Source of the DNA: Intrasporangiaceae bacterium URHB0013
GTDB lineage: Bacteria; Actinomycetota; Actinomycetes; Actinomycetales; Dermatophilaceae
Direction of reading: 5' to 3'
DNA length: 64,000 nucleotides
Assembly (NCBI GenBank): GCA_000620545.1
Contig: JIBA01000018.1
Span: forward strand, 124,001 to 188,000
A model generated the notes under the pieces. That model ran no database searches, was not told where the DNA came from, and saw only the letters and a program-made list of their open reading frames with translations. Positions 29,912 through 39,863 of the stretch are shown in pieces; position 1 is the stretch's first letter, and the number at the start of each line of letters is the position of its first letter. A program made the translations under genes and the position numbers.

Positions 29912-32900
29912 TCACCCGGCGAGGTGGCTCCACCTGTGGCCGAGCTCGCGCCACGGACCGGTGTCGACGACCCGCCCCGCGTCGAGGACGACGACCCGAT
30001 CGGCCTGGGCCAGCGCAGCCGCCTTGCTCGTCGCACCGATGACCGTCGCCCCGCCGGATCGAAGTGCGTCCCAGAGCTCGATCTCGGTGGCCGCATCGAG
30101 CGCCGAGGACACGTCGTCGGCCAGCAGCAGATCGGCCTGGCAGGCAAGCGCCCGTGCGAGGGCCAGGCGCTGCACCTGTCCGCCGGAGAGTCGTACCCCC
30201 CGGTGGCCGACGAGCGCGTCGGGCCCGCCGGCCTCGGCGACGTCCCGCTCCATGCGAGCCGTCGCGAGCGCGCGCTCCACCTGCCGGTCGGCGTGGTCCA
30301 GGACGATGTTGCCGGAGAACGTTCCTGACAGCACCCGCGGCACCTGGGCGATGTGCGACACGCGGCCGGGCCGCAGGTCGACCTCCGGCTCGGCCAGGGC
30401 GCGGCCGTTCCAGAGCACCAGGCCGGTGTGGGAGGTCAACCCGGCCAGCGAGGAGAGCAGGCTCGACTTGCCGGCACCGACCTGGCCCAGCAGGAGCACC
30501 AGCTCGCCCGCCTCGACGGTGAGGTCGACGTCCTGCACGCCGATGGTGCCGTCGTCATGGACCGCCGTCAGACCACGCAGGCTGAGGGTCTGCAAGCGCT
30601 CACGGGGCCCCGGCTGCGGCTCGTCGGCGGTGCCCTGCACCAAGTTCATGCCTGGCGGCAGGTCCATCAGGTCGCCGCCACCGGCGAGCTCGCTCGTGGC
30701 ATTCATCCATGCCCGCACGCCAGGCGCCTCCGTCACGACTGAGCCAGCGACCCGGCCGAACCAGTCGAAGCCGCTGACCGCGTTGGCGACGAGCAGAGTG
30801 ATGGCAAGGGACCACGTGCCGTGGAGGAATCCCGCCCACGCGGCGACGACACCGCACTGGACCATGACGATCGGGACGCCGTCGAGCAGCGCCTGGACCC
30901 GGTGCTCGCGGACCGCCGCGTCGACCCTGCCTCCGTCGACCCCGCGCAGGTGCTGATGCACCTGAGGGGTGGCGGCGGCGAGCTTGACCGTGCGAATCGA
31001 CTCGAGCGCCGAGACGAGCGAGCGGCCGAAGCTGGCCCGGGCCGTCGAGGCCGCCGCCGCCGAGCGCCCCGCCACCCGTCGGCCGAGGGTCGAGGCCAGC
31101 GCCGACGTGACCATCACCGCGATGAGGACCGCGCCTGCGAGCCACGTGCCGGCCAGCAGCGCCGTCATCGAGGCGACGACGAGGCCGTTGACGAAGTCGA
31201 CCCAGCGGTCGGTGTAGCGCGCCAGGCGATCGGCGTCCATCGTCCGAGCGACGACCTCGCCGGGCGGAGTGCGCACGAGCCGGCGCTGTGCCGTCTGGCC
31301 CGCGAGGACCGCGGCGCGCACCCGAAGCCGGACATCGACCCACCAGTGCGGATAGGAACGGAATGCCTGGGACAGCAGGAGCGGGCCGAGGAGGAGCGAG
31401 ACGACCAGGGCCGCGGTGAGCCACTGGGGGTTCTGGCCGGTCTGCAGGTCGGTGACGACGAGCCCCCACACCCAGCCCGTGACGGCGCCGAACGCGCCGG
31501 TCAGGGATGCGACGAGGAACAGGAAGGCACCCACCAGGCCCCACCGCGGCTCGATGCTCACGGCGTGGAGCACCTGCCGGGCCAGGCTCGGGGTCGCAGC
31601 AAGCACCGGAGCCGGCGGCGGGGTCGTGCTGCGACGCACCGAGCCGATCGTGACGTCCTCGTGGTGGTGCTCCTCCACGGCCACCTCGTGGGCCGCTGCC
31701 TCGAGCAGGCGCCGGAACGGCCCGTCCCCGTCGGCCAGCAGGCTCCGAGGACCCTGCTGCACGATGCCACCCGACTCGAGGACGGCGACCTGCTCGGCCC
31801 GTTCGGTGGTCGAGAGGCGGTGGGCGACGAGGATGCCCGTGCGACCCGAGATCAGCCGGTCCGCGGCCCGGACCACGCGCGCCTCCGTGACGGGGTCCAT
31901 GCGAGCCGTGGCCTCGTCGAGCACGACGACGCGGACGTCGCGCACGAGCAGCCGCGCGAAGGCCACGAGCTGCTCCTCGCCCGCGGACAGGGATGTGCCG
32001 CCGGGTCCGAGCATCGTGTCGAGACCGTCGGGCAGCCCGGCCACCCACTCGGTGAGTCCCAGCTCGGCGACCGCGTCCTCGACGCGAGCCCGTGGCACGT
32101 CACCGAAGAGGGTCATGTTCTCCGCGAGCGTGCCGGCGAGCACCTCGGTGCGCTGGGTGACGACGCCCACCGCGGACCGCAGCTGCTCCAGGTCGAGGTC
32201 GCGCACGTCAGTGCCTCCGAGCAGCACCGTCCCGCGTGGCGGCTCCACGGCCCGGGACAGCAGTGAGGCCAGCGTGGACTTGCCGGAGCCGGTGCGTCCG
32301 ACGAGCGCGCAGGTGTGTCCCGCCGGGACGACGAGGTTGACGTCCTGCAGCGCGAACGTGCCGGTGCCGTAGTCGAACTGGAGGTGCCGGAACTCGGCGT
32401 CGAGGGGGCCGTCGCGCAGTGGCAGTCCGCCGGTCGGCTCCGCCGGGGAGGCGAGCATGGCGCGCAGTCGCAGGACGGCGCCGAAGCCCTCCTGCAGGTC
32501 GGGCAGGTGACGCGCCAGCATGTCGACGCCGCCGACGAACATCGTCGTGACGATGAAAAGGGTGACCAGCCGGGAGGTCGACAGGTTGCCGGCGAGCACG
32601 AGGGCGACGCCGACCACCGCCACGGCGGCCAGCGCGCCGTGGAGCAGCCCGCCGCTGCGTCGGGTGATCCGGGCCTCGACCTGGAGCACCTTGTCGAGCG
32701 CAGCGTGCACCCGGGCAGCCATCTGGGCGTTGCGGCGCAGCACGTGCGCCTGGCCCAGGGCGGTGCGCAGGTCGTCGCGGGCCGCCACGCCCTCCTCGGT
32801 GGCGGCTGCGTGGTCGGTCCACGCGGCCTCCTCGACCACCTTGCGCTCGGCGACCTGGGGCAGCAGCCGACGGACGACCCAGTACGTCGCAAAGCCCGTC

Positions 32901-33439
32901 AGCGGGAAGAGGAAGGCGGCGGGCCACCAGGCGAGGGTGGCGACGACCCAGAGCGGGCCGGAGGCGAGGAGCGTGCGCACGGCCTGCCACACGCCCCACC
33001 GCATCAGCTGGCCGACTTCCCAGGTGTCGTCGTCGATGCGGTCGAGCACCTCGCCGACGGCTTGCTCGGAGAGCTCGGACAGCGGTTGGGCCATCGCGGC
33101 GTCGAGGAGGTCGGCGCGCAGCCTGCCTTCGGCCCGGTCGCAGACGGTCGCCCAGATCGTCTTGGCGACCGTGTCGATGAGCGCCCCGCCCACGACACAC
33201 AACGCGAGCACCACGACCAGGGTCGAGGTGGCGTGCTCGGCGAGACGGCCGGCAACCACCGAACCGAGGGACGCTGCCACTGCACCCAGGAGGGACATCG
33301 AGAAGCACACGACCGTGAGCGGACGACGGACCCGGCGCCAGTCGACGGGCACTCGATCCGACGGCATCCTTGCATCGGGGTGAGTCCCGTCCCGGCTCGT
33401 TCCCCGTGTCTCGTCGTACCCCAGCGTCGTCATCGTCAC
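29912..33439 (-). CDS. Fused heterodimer-type ABC exporter
   Basis: A 1175-residue protein with two exporter halves in tandem (membrane domain, NBD, membrane domain, NBD). NBD1: Walker A GRTGSGKST (381-389), signature LSAGE (484-488), catalytic E509 (VVLDEA), switch H540. NBD2: Walker A GQVGAGKSS (985-993), canonical signature LSGGQ (1084-1088), but D1109 in place of the catalytic glutamate (LLLADDV) and T1137 where the switch histidine is expected. Site pairing therefore gives one intact ATP site and one degenerate site, as in heterodimeric exporters such as TM287/288. Substrate unknown: lipids, peptides or drugs. A His-rich stretch (EEHHHED, about 589-595) lies in the linker after NBD1. Start GTG at 33439, or ATG two codons later. 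Confidence 0.92.
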   Translation of the reverse strand: MTMTTLGYDETRGTSRDGTHPDARMPSDRVPVDWRRVRRPLTVVCFSMSLLGAVAASLGSVVAGRLAEHATSTLVVVLALCVVGGALIDTVAKTIWATVCDRAEGRLRADLLDAAMAQPLSELSEQAVGEVLDRIDDDTWEVGQLMRWGVWQAVRTLLASGPLWVVATLAWWPAAFLFPLTGFATYWVVRRLLPQVAERKVVEEAAWTDHAAATEEGVAARDDLRTALGQAHVLRRNAQMAARVHAALDKVLQVEARITRRSGGLLHGALAAVAVVGVALVLAGNLSTSRLVTLFIVTTMFVGGVDMLARHLPDLQEGFGAVLRLRAMLASPAEPTGGLPLRDGPLDAEFRHLQFDYGTGTFALQDVNLVVPAGHTCALVGRTGSGKSTLASLLSRAVEPPRGTVLLGGTDVRDLDLEQLRSAVGVVTQRTEVLAGTLAENMTLFGDVPRARVEDAVAELGLTEWVAGLPDGLDTMLGPGGTSLSAGEEQLVAFARLLVRDVRVVVLDEATARMDPVTEARVVRAADRLISGRTGILVAHRLSTTERAEQVAVLESGGIVQQGPRSLLADGDGPFRRLLEAAAHEVAVEEHHHEDVTIGSVRRSTTPPPAPVLAATPSLARQVLHAVSIEPRWGLVGAFLFLVASLTGAFGAVTGWVWGLVVTDLQTGQNPQWLTAALVVSLLLGPLLLSQAFRSYPHWWVDVRLRVRAAVLAGQTAQRRLVRTPPGEVVARTMDADRLARYTDRWVDFVNGLVVASMTALLAGTWLAGAVLIAVMVTSALASTLGRRVAGRSAAAASTARASFGRSLVSALESIRTVKLAAATPQVHQHLRGVDGGRVDAAVREHRVQALLDGVPIVMVQCGVVAAWAGFLHGTWSLAITLLVANAVSGFDWFGRVAGSVVTEAPGVRAWMNATSELAGGGDLMDLPPGMNLVQGTADEPQPGPRERLQTLSLRGLTAVHDDGTIGVQDVDLTVEAGELVLLLGQVGAGKSSLLSSLAGLTSHTGLVLWNGRALAEPEVDLRPGRVSHIAQVPRVLSGTFSGNIVLDHADRQVERALATARMERDVAEAGGPDALVGHRGVRLSGGQVQRLALARALACQADLLLADDVSSALDAATEIELWDALRSGGATVIGATSKAAALAQADRVVVLDAGRVVDTGPWRELGHRWSHLAG

Positions 33440-33546
33440 AATGCCCGAACGCTACCGACCACCACCGACAGACCGCCTCCCGTTTTCCTCCCGCCACAGA
33501 CTTCCCGTCGTGGCACGCGGGGAGTTCCGCGGCTCGTCACCGGTGA

Positions 33547-33560
33547 GTCATCATGATGAC
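33547..33560. promoter_or_regulatory. Perfect 14-bp palindrome before polyol dehydrogenase
   Basis: GTCATCATGATGAC is an exact palindrome in the 197-base gap between the divergent ABC exporter and polyol dehydrogenase genes, 76 bases before the dehydrogenase ATG. The 10-base palindrome TCACCGGTGA directly precedes it (33537-33546). It looks like an operator for a dimeric regulator; which one is unknown. Confidence 0.5.
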
Positions 33561-33636
33561 CGCAGCGGCCTGGTCGGCGAAGGGCGATCACGCGCCCTCG
33601 TCCTCGACGACATCTTCAGCCCACGAAAGGTCTTGC

Positions 33637-35184
33637 ATGTCTGACACGAGCGCAGGGTCGGCACACACGGCGGCCGGACGCAGCTTCTCCTTCCGCCCCG
33701 TGGCGCTGTCGGCGACGTCGCTGGGCTCCCTCCCACCCGACGTGGGCCGGCCGGCATACGACCGCACGAAGGTCGCCGCGAGCATCGTCCACTTCGGCGT
33801 GGGGGGCTTCCACCGGGCCCACCAGGCGATGTACGTCGACGGGCTCATGAACGACGGGCTCCCGCTCGACTGGGGCATCTGCGGCGTGGGGGCCCTGCCG
33901 CGTGACCGCCGGATCGTCGACACGCTCACCACCCAGGACGGGCTCTACACGCTCGTCGTCAAACACCCCGACGGGCGGCGGGAGGCTCGGGTGATCGGGA
34001 GCATCGTCGAGATGATGTTCGCGCCCGACGACCCGCAGGCGGTTGTCGACAGGCTTGCCGACGCGCGGACGCGCATCGTCTCGCTGACCATCACCGAGGG
34101 CGGATACCTCGTCAACCAGCAGACGGGCGAGCTCGACGTCGACGACCCGGCGATCCGCGCGGACCTCGAGGAAGGGGCGGTGCCTCGGACCGTCTTCGGC
34201 TACGTCGTCGCGGGTCTCGCGGCTCGGCGGGCAGCGGGCGAGGCGCCGTTCACCGTCATGTCGTGCGACAACCTGCCCGGCAACGGTGACGTCGCGCGGA
34301 GGATGATGACGGCCTTCGCCCGGCTCAAGGACCCGTCGCTCGCCGACTGGATGGACGAGCACGTGTCGTTCCCCAACTGCATGGTCGACCGCATCACGCC
34401 GGTCACGGTCGAGGACGACATCGACCGTCTGGCAGAGGAGTTCGGCGTCGCGGACGGCTGGCCCGTCGTGTGCGAACCCTTCACGCAGTGGGTTCTCGAG
34501 GACGACTTCACCGCCGGGCGGCCGCCCCTCGAGCAGGCCGGCGTGCAGCTCGTCGACGACGTCGTGCCCTACGAGCTGATGAAGCTGCGTTTGCTCAACG
34601 CGAGCCACCAGGCGCTGTGCTACCTCGGCCACCTGTCCGGCTACCGCTATGCGCACGAGGTGTGCCAGGACCCGCTCTTCGTGGACTTCCTGATCGGCTA
34701 CATGGAGCACGAGGGCAGCCCCACCCTCCCAGAGGTGCCGGGCGTCGACCTCGACGCGTACCGGCACCAGCTCATCGAGCGCTTCGCCAACCCCGAGGTG
34801 CGCGACAGCCTGGCCCGGCTCTGTGCCGAGACCACGGACCGCATCCCGAAGTGGCTGGTGCCCGTCATCAACCGCAACCTCGAGACGGGTGGCGACATCG
34901 ACCGTTCCGCCCTCGTCGTGGCGTCGTGGGCCCGCTACGCCGAAGGTGTGGACGAGCAGGGCCGGCCGATCGAGGTCGTCGATCGCGTCAGGGACAGGGT
35001 CATGGCGGCGGCCGGCAGACAGAGCGACGACCCGCTGGCGTTCCTGCGCGACCGTGACCTGTTCGGTGAGCTCGTCGACGACGAGCGCTTCACGACAGCG
35101 TTCACCGAAGCGCTGTCCGCCTTGCACACCAAGGGCGCCCGAGAGACCGTGCGGTCATGGAACGCGCGGAGCAGCGCCACCTGA
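33637..35184 (+). CDS. Mannitol dehydrogenase-family polyol dehydrogenase
   Basis: A 515-residue polyol-specific long-chain dehydrogenase, the family of mannitol 2-dehydrogenase, D-arabinitol dehydrogenase and fructuronate/tagaturonate reductase. The Rossmann start is IVHFGVGGFHRAHQAMYVD (residues 50-68). The catalytic trio K316, N321 and H324 lies in MKLRLLNASHQ. It oxidises a sugar alcohol with NAD in the cytoplasm; which polyol cannot be told from sequence. ATG at 33637 after GAAAGG; the frame is open upstream but without a signal. No kinase or transporter partner lies next to it. Confidence 0.92.
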   Translation: MSDTSAGSAHTAAGRSFSFRPVALSATSLGSLPPDVGRPAYDRTKVAASIVHFGVGGFHRAHQAMYVDGLMNDGLPLDWGICGVGALPRDRRIVDTLTTQDGLYTLVVKHPDGRREARVIGSIVEMMFAPDDPQAVVDRLADARTRIVSLTITEGGYLVNQQTGELDVDDPAIRADLEEGAVPRTVFGYVVAGLAARRAAGEAPFTVMSCDNLPGNGDVARRMMTAFARLKDPSLADWMDEHVSFPNCMVDRITPVTVEDDIDRLAEEFGVADGWPVVCEPFTQWVLEDDFTAGRPPLEQAGVQLVDDVVPYELMKLRLLNASHQALCYLGHLSGYRYAHEVCQDPLFVDFLIGYMEHEGSPTLPEVPGVDLDAYRHQLIERFANPEVRDSLARLCAETTDRIPKWLVPVINRNLETGGDIDRSALVVASWARYAEGVDEQGRPIEVVDRVRDRVMAAAGRQSDDPLAFLRDRDLFGELVDDERFTTAFTEALSALHTKGARETVRSWNARSSAT

Positions 35185-35228
35185 CCACGGTCCACCCGCT
35201 CGCCACGGTGGTCGAGAGCTCGAACGGG

Positions 35229-36611
35229 TCACCGCTCCATCAGGTCCGACAGCCGCATCGCCATCCGCTGCCCGCCGCTCTCCACCCAGCCGCTGTAGGA
35301 GCTCAGGTCGTGCAGCTCCAGTTGCAGCTCTCGAGGCGCCTTGCTGTCGCCCGAGGGCCTCCATTGGAGGCCCGGCCAGTCGGGAGCGAGACCGAACGCG
35401 GCCGCGAGCTGCAGCAGGGCTGCGACGTCTCCAGCCGCGGCCGCCTCCCGGAGCGCGATCGTCGGACGGTGGAGCAGCTTGCCTGCCAGGGCGTGCGCGA
35501 CCTCGTCGATCCCCTCCGAGGCCAGGTGCGGCGCGCGGCGGAGGAGCTCCGCGCGACAGCTCTCCTCGACCTGCCCGCGCAGGGCACGGATGAGTGGACC
35601 GGCATCCCGCGCTGCCAGGTCCTCGACGAACCGGTTCGCCGCGGCGAGGACCAGCGCCCGGGCCTTCTGCACCGCGGCGAGCGCGACCGGGTCCCCTTGC
35701 GCATCATCGCTCAGGGCAGCCATCTCCACGACGGTGACCCGCTCCATCCTCGCCACCGCTGGGTCGACGTTGCGGGGAACCGACAGGTCGACCACGGTCA
35801 GTGGCCTGACCCGCCCGCGCATGGCCGCCTCCACGTGGTCGACGGTCACCACGGGGTGGGCCGCCGACGTGGCGCAGATCAGCAGGTCGGCCCGCCTGAT
35901 CTCCTCGGCGAGCGCGTCGAGCGGGCACACGGCGTCCGGGCCTGCCATCTTCGCGGCGTAGGCCTCGTTGCGGGCGGCGACCCGGACCTGCTCCCCCAGC
36001 TCCGTCAGCCTGTCGGTGGCCGCCCCGGCCATCTGGCCCGACCCGACGACAAGGGTCCGGGGAGCGCTCATGCCGGCGAGTCTCTGCAGTCCCACGTCGA
36101 CTGCCCGGTGGGCGAGCGAACGGCCTCGGTCACCGAGCTGTGCGTGGAGGTGCGCGCGCTCGGCGCTGCGCAGCGCAGCCGGGAAGAGCCGGTCGAGGAG
36201 GGGACCGGTCATCCCGACGGACTGCGCCACCCGGTAGGCCCGCCTCACCTGGGCCTGGACGTCGGCCTCCCCCACGACGCGAGACTCGAGGCCCGCCGTC
36301 ACCGAGAAGAGATGCTCCACCACGGCGCGGCCGGTCCTGACCTGAGCCGCCGGCTCCAGTGCGGCGCGCCGAAGGCCGGCATGGGAGGCGAGCAGGTCCA
36401 CCAACGTCGATGCGCCCGACCGCCCTGGTGGTGCGACGCTGCAGACCTCCGTCCGGCTGCAGGTCGACATCAGGACCATGTCGCCGAAGCCCTGCTCACG
36501 GAGGCCCTCCATGAACGATGGCAGGTCGGCCTGACGGACGGCCACGCGCTCCAACAGCTCCTGCGGAGCATGGGCGTGGCAGACCCCGACCATCACCAGG
36601 CGTCCGGTCAT
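35229..36611 (-). CDS. Divergent glutamyl-tRNA reductase paralogue (HemA-like)
   Basis: A 460-residue protein with the full GluTR layout: N-terminal catalytic domain, NADPH domain (TLVVGSGQMAGAATDRL, near residue 190), and C-terminal dimerisation helices. The nucleophile Cys51 is kept in MSTCSRTEV, but the normally invariant STCNR reads STCSR and the usual GEQQ(I/V)LGQV becomes GEADVQAQV. GluTR reduces glutamyl-tRNA to glutamate-1-semialdehyde, the first committed step to haem. Absence of hemC, hemB or rex neighbours, and the changed motifs, suggest a second, specialised copy. ATG at 36611 aligns with known N-termini; a GTG at 36632 is an alternative. Convergent with the polyol dehydrogenase gene, 44 bases apart. 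Confidence 0.85.
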   Translation of the reverse strand: MTGRLVMVGVCHAHAPQELLERVAVRQADLPSFMEGLREQGFGDMVLMSTCSRTEVCSVAPPGRSGASTLVDLLASHAGLRRAALEPAAQVRTGRAVVEHLFSVTAGLESRVVGEADVQAQVRRAYRVAQSVGMTGPLLDRLFPAALRSAERAHLHAQLGDRGRSLAHRAVDVGLQRLAGMSAPRTLVVGSGQMAGAATDRLTELGEQVRVAARNEAYAAKMAGPDAVCPLDALAEEIRRADLLICATSAAHPVVTVDHVEAAMRGRVRPLTVVDLSVPRNVDPAVARMERVTVVEMAALSDDAQGDPVALAAVQKARALVLAAANRFVEDLAARDAGPLIRALRGQVEESCRAELLRRAPHLASEGIDEVAHALAGKLLHRPTIALREAAAAGDVAALLQLAAAFGLAPDWPGLQWRPSGDSKAPRELQLELHDLSSYSGWVESGGQRMAMRLSDLMER

Positions 36612-36733
36612 GCGTGCCACCCCCCATCCCACCTCGGTGAATGCTGCGGCACTGCACAGAACCGTAGGAGAGGGACCTTTCAGGAAACTTTGACCTCCCC
36701 GGTATGCGCCAGGCGGCTGAATACGCTGCCTGG

Positions 36734-39700
36734 TCAGCCTGTCCGGGGGTGTGCGCGTTCGAGCCGGTCGAGACGGTCGCCCGGCCAGAGGATCGGCGTC
36801 GCGTCGGCGAGGTCGTCCGCTGCGGCACGTCGTGACGCCGCGACGTCGACGCGGCCCTCGCGAGCCTCCAGTGCGGCCAGCGCGTCCAGGGCCAGGACCT
36901 CGACCACGGGGTCAGGCGCCGCGCGCGCGTTCTCCAGCACTGCGACGAGCTCAGTGTGGGCCGCCGGCGCGGCCCTGTCTGCGTGCAGTGCGGCCAGCAG
37001 GAAATCAGCCAGCCGGGCGCCGTCCCCGCCCCCCGCAGCGGCGAACCAGTCCACCGCACGTCCCGCCGCGTCGAGGGCGGTGTCGGTGTCACGGGCGCTG
37101 CTGCGCAGCACCTGAGCCAGGCGGGTGCGGGCGAAGGCAACGGTGCGGGCGTCGCCGCAGCGCTCTCCGATGGCGATCGCCCTCTCCAGGGCAGCACGGC
37201 TAGCCGCGGGGTCTCCGGCCTGATGCATCGCGCGTCCCAGATTGAGCAGGTGGTGAGCCTGCGCTGCCTCGAAGCCGAGCATGCCGGCAGCCTGAGCCGC
37301 ACGGGCGAGGTGTGCGGTCGCGTCGTCGAAACGGTGCTGGGCCTGCGCCAGCTCGCCCAGCAGGCCCTCGGCGTGCGCCAACGCCCAGCCGTCGCCCACG
37401 GGCCGCAGCACGGTGAGCGCCCGCTCGCAGGCGGCGTGCCCGGCGGCGATGTCGCCCGACGCAAGGTGTGCCCACGCGGCCAGGAGCCAGCTGGCGCCCA
37501 CCTCCCAGACCAGGTCGCACCGTTCCAGATCGCCCCGGCACGCGCCGAGAAGGGCCAGCGCGTCCGCTGCACGCCCACCTTGGGTGTGAACGAAGGCCAG
37601 GTGGAGCCGAGCAATGGCGCGGGCCTCGTCGTCCCCGATCCGGGTGGCGTTCTCGAGGTCGGCGACGGCACGCTCCAGGTTGCCGCCGGACGCCTCGAAC
37701 CAGCCGCAGAGCGTCCAGGCGGCCGCGCGTTCCTGCGAGGTCGGGGACGCTGCCGCCAGAGCCGCGCGCACCCGGTCCGCGCCGTCCACCCCGGTGCCCA
37801 GCACCACCCAGGCCCATCCGAAACCCAGGACGATGCGCATCCCCAGGTCGGGGTCACCGGTGGTGCACCAGGACAGGGCAGCGTCGATGTTGGCGCGCTC
37901 GACCCGGGCGACATCGAGGTGCTCGGGCTGGGCGGGGCCGCGCACGCCGGCCTTCGCGCGGTCTGCTGCGGTGGCGAACCAGCCGGCGTGAGCGGCGGCA
38001 GCGGCGTCAGCCAGTCCGGCGTCGTGGAGGCGTTCGAGGCTGAACGCTCGGACGCTGTCCAGCAGCTGGTAGCGGGCTGGCCCACGGGACCCGATCTCGG
38101 CAGTTGCCAAGGAGCGGTCCACGAGCCGCGTGATGATGTCGAGTCCGGCATCCCGTGGCACATGCAGCGCTTCGAGGACCGCCTCGAGGGCGGACAGGGG
38201 CGCGCCCCCGGTGAAGGCAGCCAGCGCCCACAGGCCGCGCTGGTCGTCGGGAAACAGTAGGTCGTAGCTCCACTCCACCGCCGCTCGCAGGGTGCTGTGC
38301 CGCGGGGGCAAGGGGCTCGTGGGGTCGTGAAGAAGGGCGAACCGGTCCTGCAGTCGACGGGCGATGTCATGGACGGGCAGGACCTTGGTTCGCGCAGCGG
38401 CGAGCTCGATGGCAAGGGGCAGCCCGTCCAACGAGCGGCACACCGCCTCGACCGTCGCCTGGGTGTCCTCGTCGTCGGGCTGGTCAGCGCGTTGCGCTGC
38501 AGCCCGTTCGGTGAACAGCGTGACCGCGTCCTCCAGGATGAGCGGCCCGAGGTCGATGAGCGTCTCGGCGTCGACGTGCAGGGGCACCTGGCTCGTCGCG
38601 AGGACGCGAAGGTCGGGCGCTGACGAGAGCAGGGTGCGGACGGTGACGGCCACAGCCGCGGCGAGGTGCTCGCAGTTGTCCAGCACCAGCAGCAGCTCAG
38701 CACCGGCCAGCCGTGCGGTCACGACCGCCGGCGTCGGAGCGTCGACGCCCAGTGCCTCACCGATGCTGCGCCACAACGTCGCCGTGTCCGTGGCGGACTC
38801 CAGACGGGCCAGCCAGGCACCTCCCGGCGGGTGTGAGCGACTGCCCACCTCCACGGCCAGTCGGGTCTTTCCCACTCCGGCAGGACCGGTGACAGTGACC
38901 AGCCGGTGGTCGGCCAGCGCGCCCACCACCTGTGCGACCTTGGCACGACGCCCGACCAGCGAAGTGACCGGCGCGCGGAGGTTGCCCAGGCGTGGCCCCG
39001 TGGCCGGCGGCGCCGTCCGGCGCGAGTATGCCGCGAGCGCGGGGTCCTGGGCCAGGACCTGCCGCTCCACGTGTCGAAGCTCAGGCCCGGGGTCCACGCC
39101 CAGCTCGTCGGCCAGCAGCCGGCGTACCCGCCTGCAGGCGGTCAGCGCGTCTCCCTGACGGTCAGACCGGTACAGCGCGACCACCAGCAGGGCCCACAGT
39201 CGTTCGCGCAACGGGTACGCGGTGACCAGGTCCTCCAGCTCGACGACGAGCTCCTCGGCTGCGCCGAGGTCGACCCTTGCCGCCAGCCGCTCCTCGACCA
39301 GCCGAAGGCGGGCCGTCTCCACGCGGACTCGGTACGGGCCCGCCCAGGCAGCGTCCCCGGCGCCTGGCAGGACGTCCCCGTGGAACAGGCGCAGACCCTT
39401 CTCGCACGTTTCGAGCGCCGCCTCGAGGTGTGCGGAGGCACGCAGGGCGGTGGCCCGTTCGGCCAGCCGAAGCACCTGGACGGCATCGACGGCATCGGGA
39501 TCCAGTACCAGCGTGTACCCGGCATCGTCGCCGCGCAGCACGATCGGGTCGCCCAGCGCCCGCCGCAGCCGGGACACCTTCGACTGCAGCGTGTTCCGGG
39601 CCGGCGCATGGCCGTGCGCCGGCCAGAGATCCTCCAGCAGTCGTTCAGCACGGACGGGCGCCCCCACCTCCAGGGCCAGCCGAACCAGCAGCTCGGTGGA

Positions 39701-39775
39701 CTTGCCGCCGGGCACCCACACGGGCACCCCGTCCCGGCGGACCTGGACCGGACCGAGGACGGCCAGGGTGAACAT
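36734..39775 (-). CDS. AfsR/SARP-type regulator with ATPase and TPR domains
   Basis: A 1013-residue regulator. The N-terminal winged helix of OmpR type (about residues 1-92, including LLEDLWPAHGHAPARNTLQS) is followed by the bacterial transcriptional activator domain (about 95-245), then a STAND/NB-ARC ATPase with P-loop GPAGVGKT (297-304) and LLVLDNCEHLAAAV, and a long Ala-rich TPR-like C-terminal half. Proteins of this kind activate pathway or stress genes after ATP-dependent assembly. It diverges across 88 bases from the small gene at 39864 and its membrane partner, the closest candidate targets. No biosynthetic cluster lies beside it. Confidence 0.92.
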   Translation of the reverse strand: MFTLAVLGPVQVRRDGVPVWVPGGKSTELLVRLALEVGAPVRAERLLEDLWPAHGHAPARNTLQSKVSRLRRALGDPIVLRGDDAGYTLVLDPDAVDAVQVLRLAERATALRASAHLEAALETCEKGLRLFHGDVLPGAGDAAWAGPYRVRVETARLRLVEERLAARVDLGAAEELVVELEDLVTAYPLRERLWALLVVALYRSDRQGDALTACRRVRRLLADELGVDPGPELRHVERQVLAQDPALAAYSRRTAPPATGPRLGNLRAPVTSLVGRRAKVAQVVGALADHRLVTVTGPAGVGKTRLAVEVGSRSHPPGGAWLARLESATDTATLWRSIGEALGVDAPTPAVVTARLAGAELLLVLDNCEHLAAAVAVTVRTLLSSAPDLRVLATSQVPLHVDAETLIDLGPLILEDAVTLFTERAAAQRADQPDDEDTQATVEAVCRSLDGLPLAIELAAARTKVLPVHDIARRLQDRFALLHDPTSPLPPRHSTLRAAVEWSYDLLFPDDQRGLWALAAFTGGAPLSALEAVLEALHVPRDAGLDIITRLVDRSLATAEIGSRGPARYQLLDSVRAFSLERLHDAGLADAAAAAHAGWFATAADRAKAGVRGPAQPEHLDVARVERANIDAALSWCTTGDPDLGMRIVLGFGWAWVVLGTGVDGADRVRAALAAASPTSQERAAAWTLCGWFEASGGNLERAVADLENATRIGDDEARAIARLHLAFVHTQGGRAADALALLGACRGDLERCDLVWEVGASWLLAAWAHLASGDIAAGHAACERALTVLRPVGDGWALAHAEGLLGELAQAQHRFDDATAHLARAAQAAGMLGFEAAQAHHLLNLGRAMHQAGDPAASRAALERAIAIGERCGDARTVAFARTRLAQVLRSSARDTDTALDAAGRAVDWFAAAGGGDGARLADFLLAALHADRAAPAAHTELVAVLENARAAPDPVVEVLALDALAALEAREGRVDVAASRRAAADDLADATPILWPGDRLDRLERAHPRTG

Positions 39776-39863
39776 CTACGGAGCATACGGCTGGCGAGCA
39801 CCGCACCAGGCGTGTCAGCGGGCTGTCAGCGCCGCGTCAGCGACCAGGCCCACGCTGCTTCCC

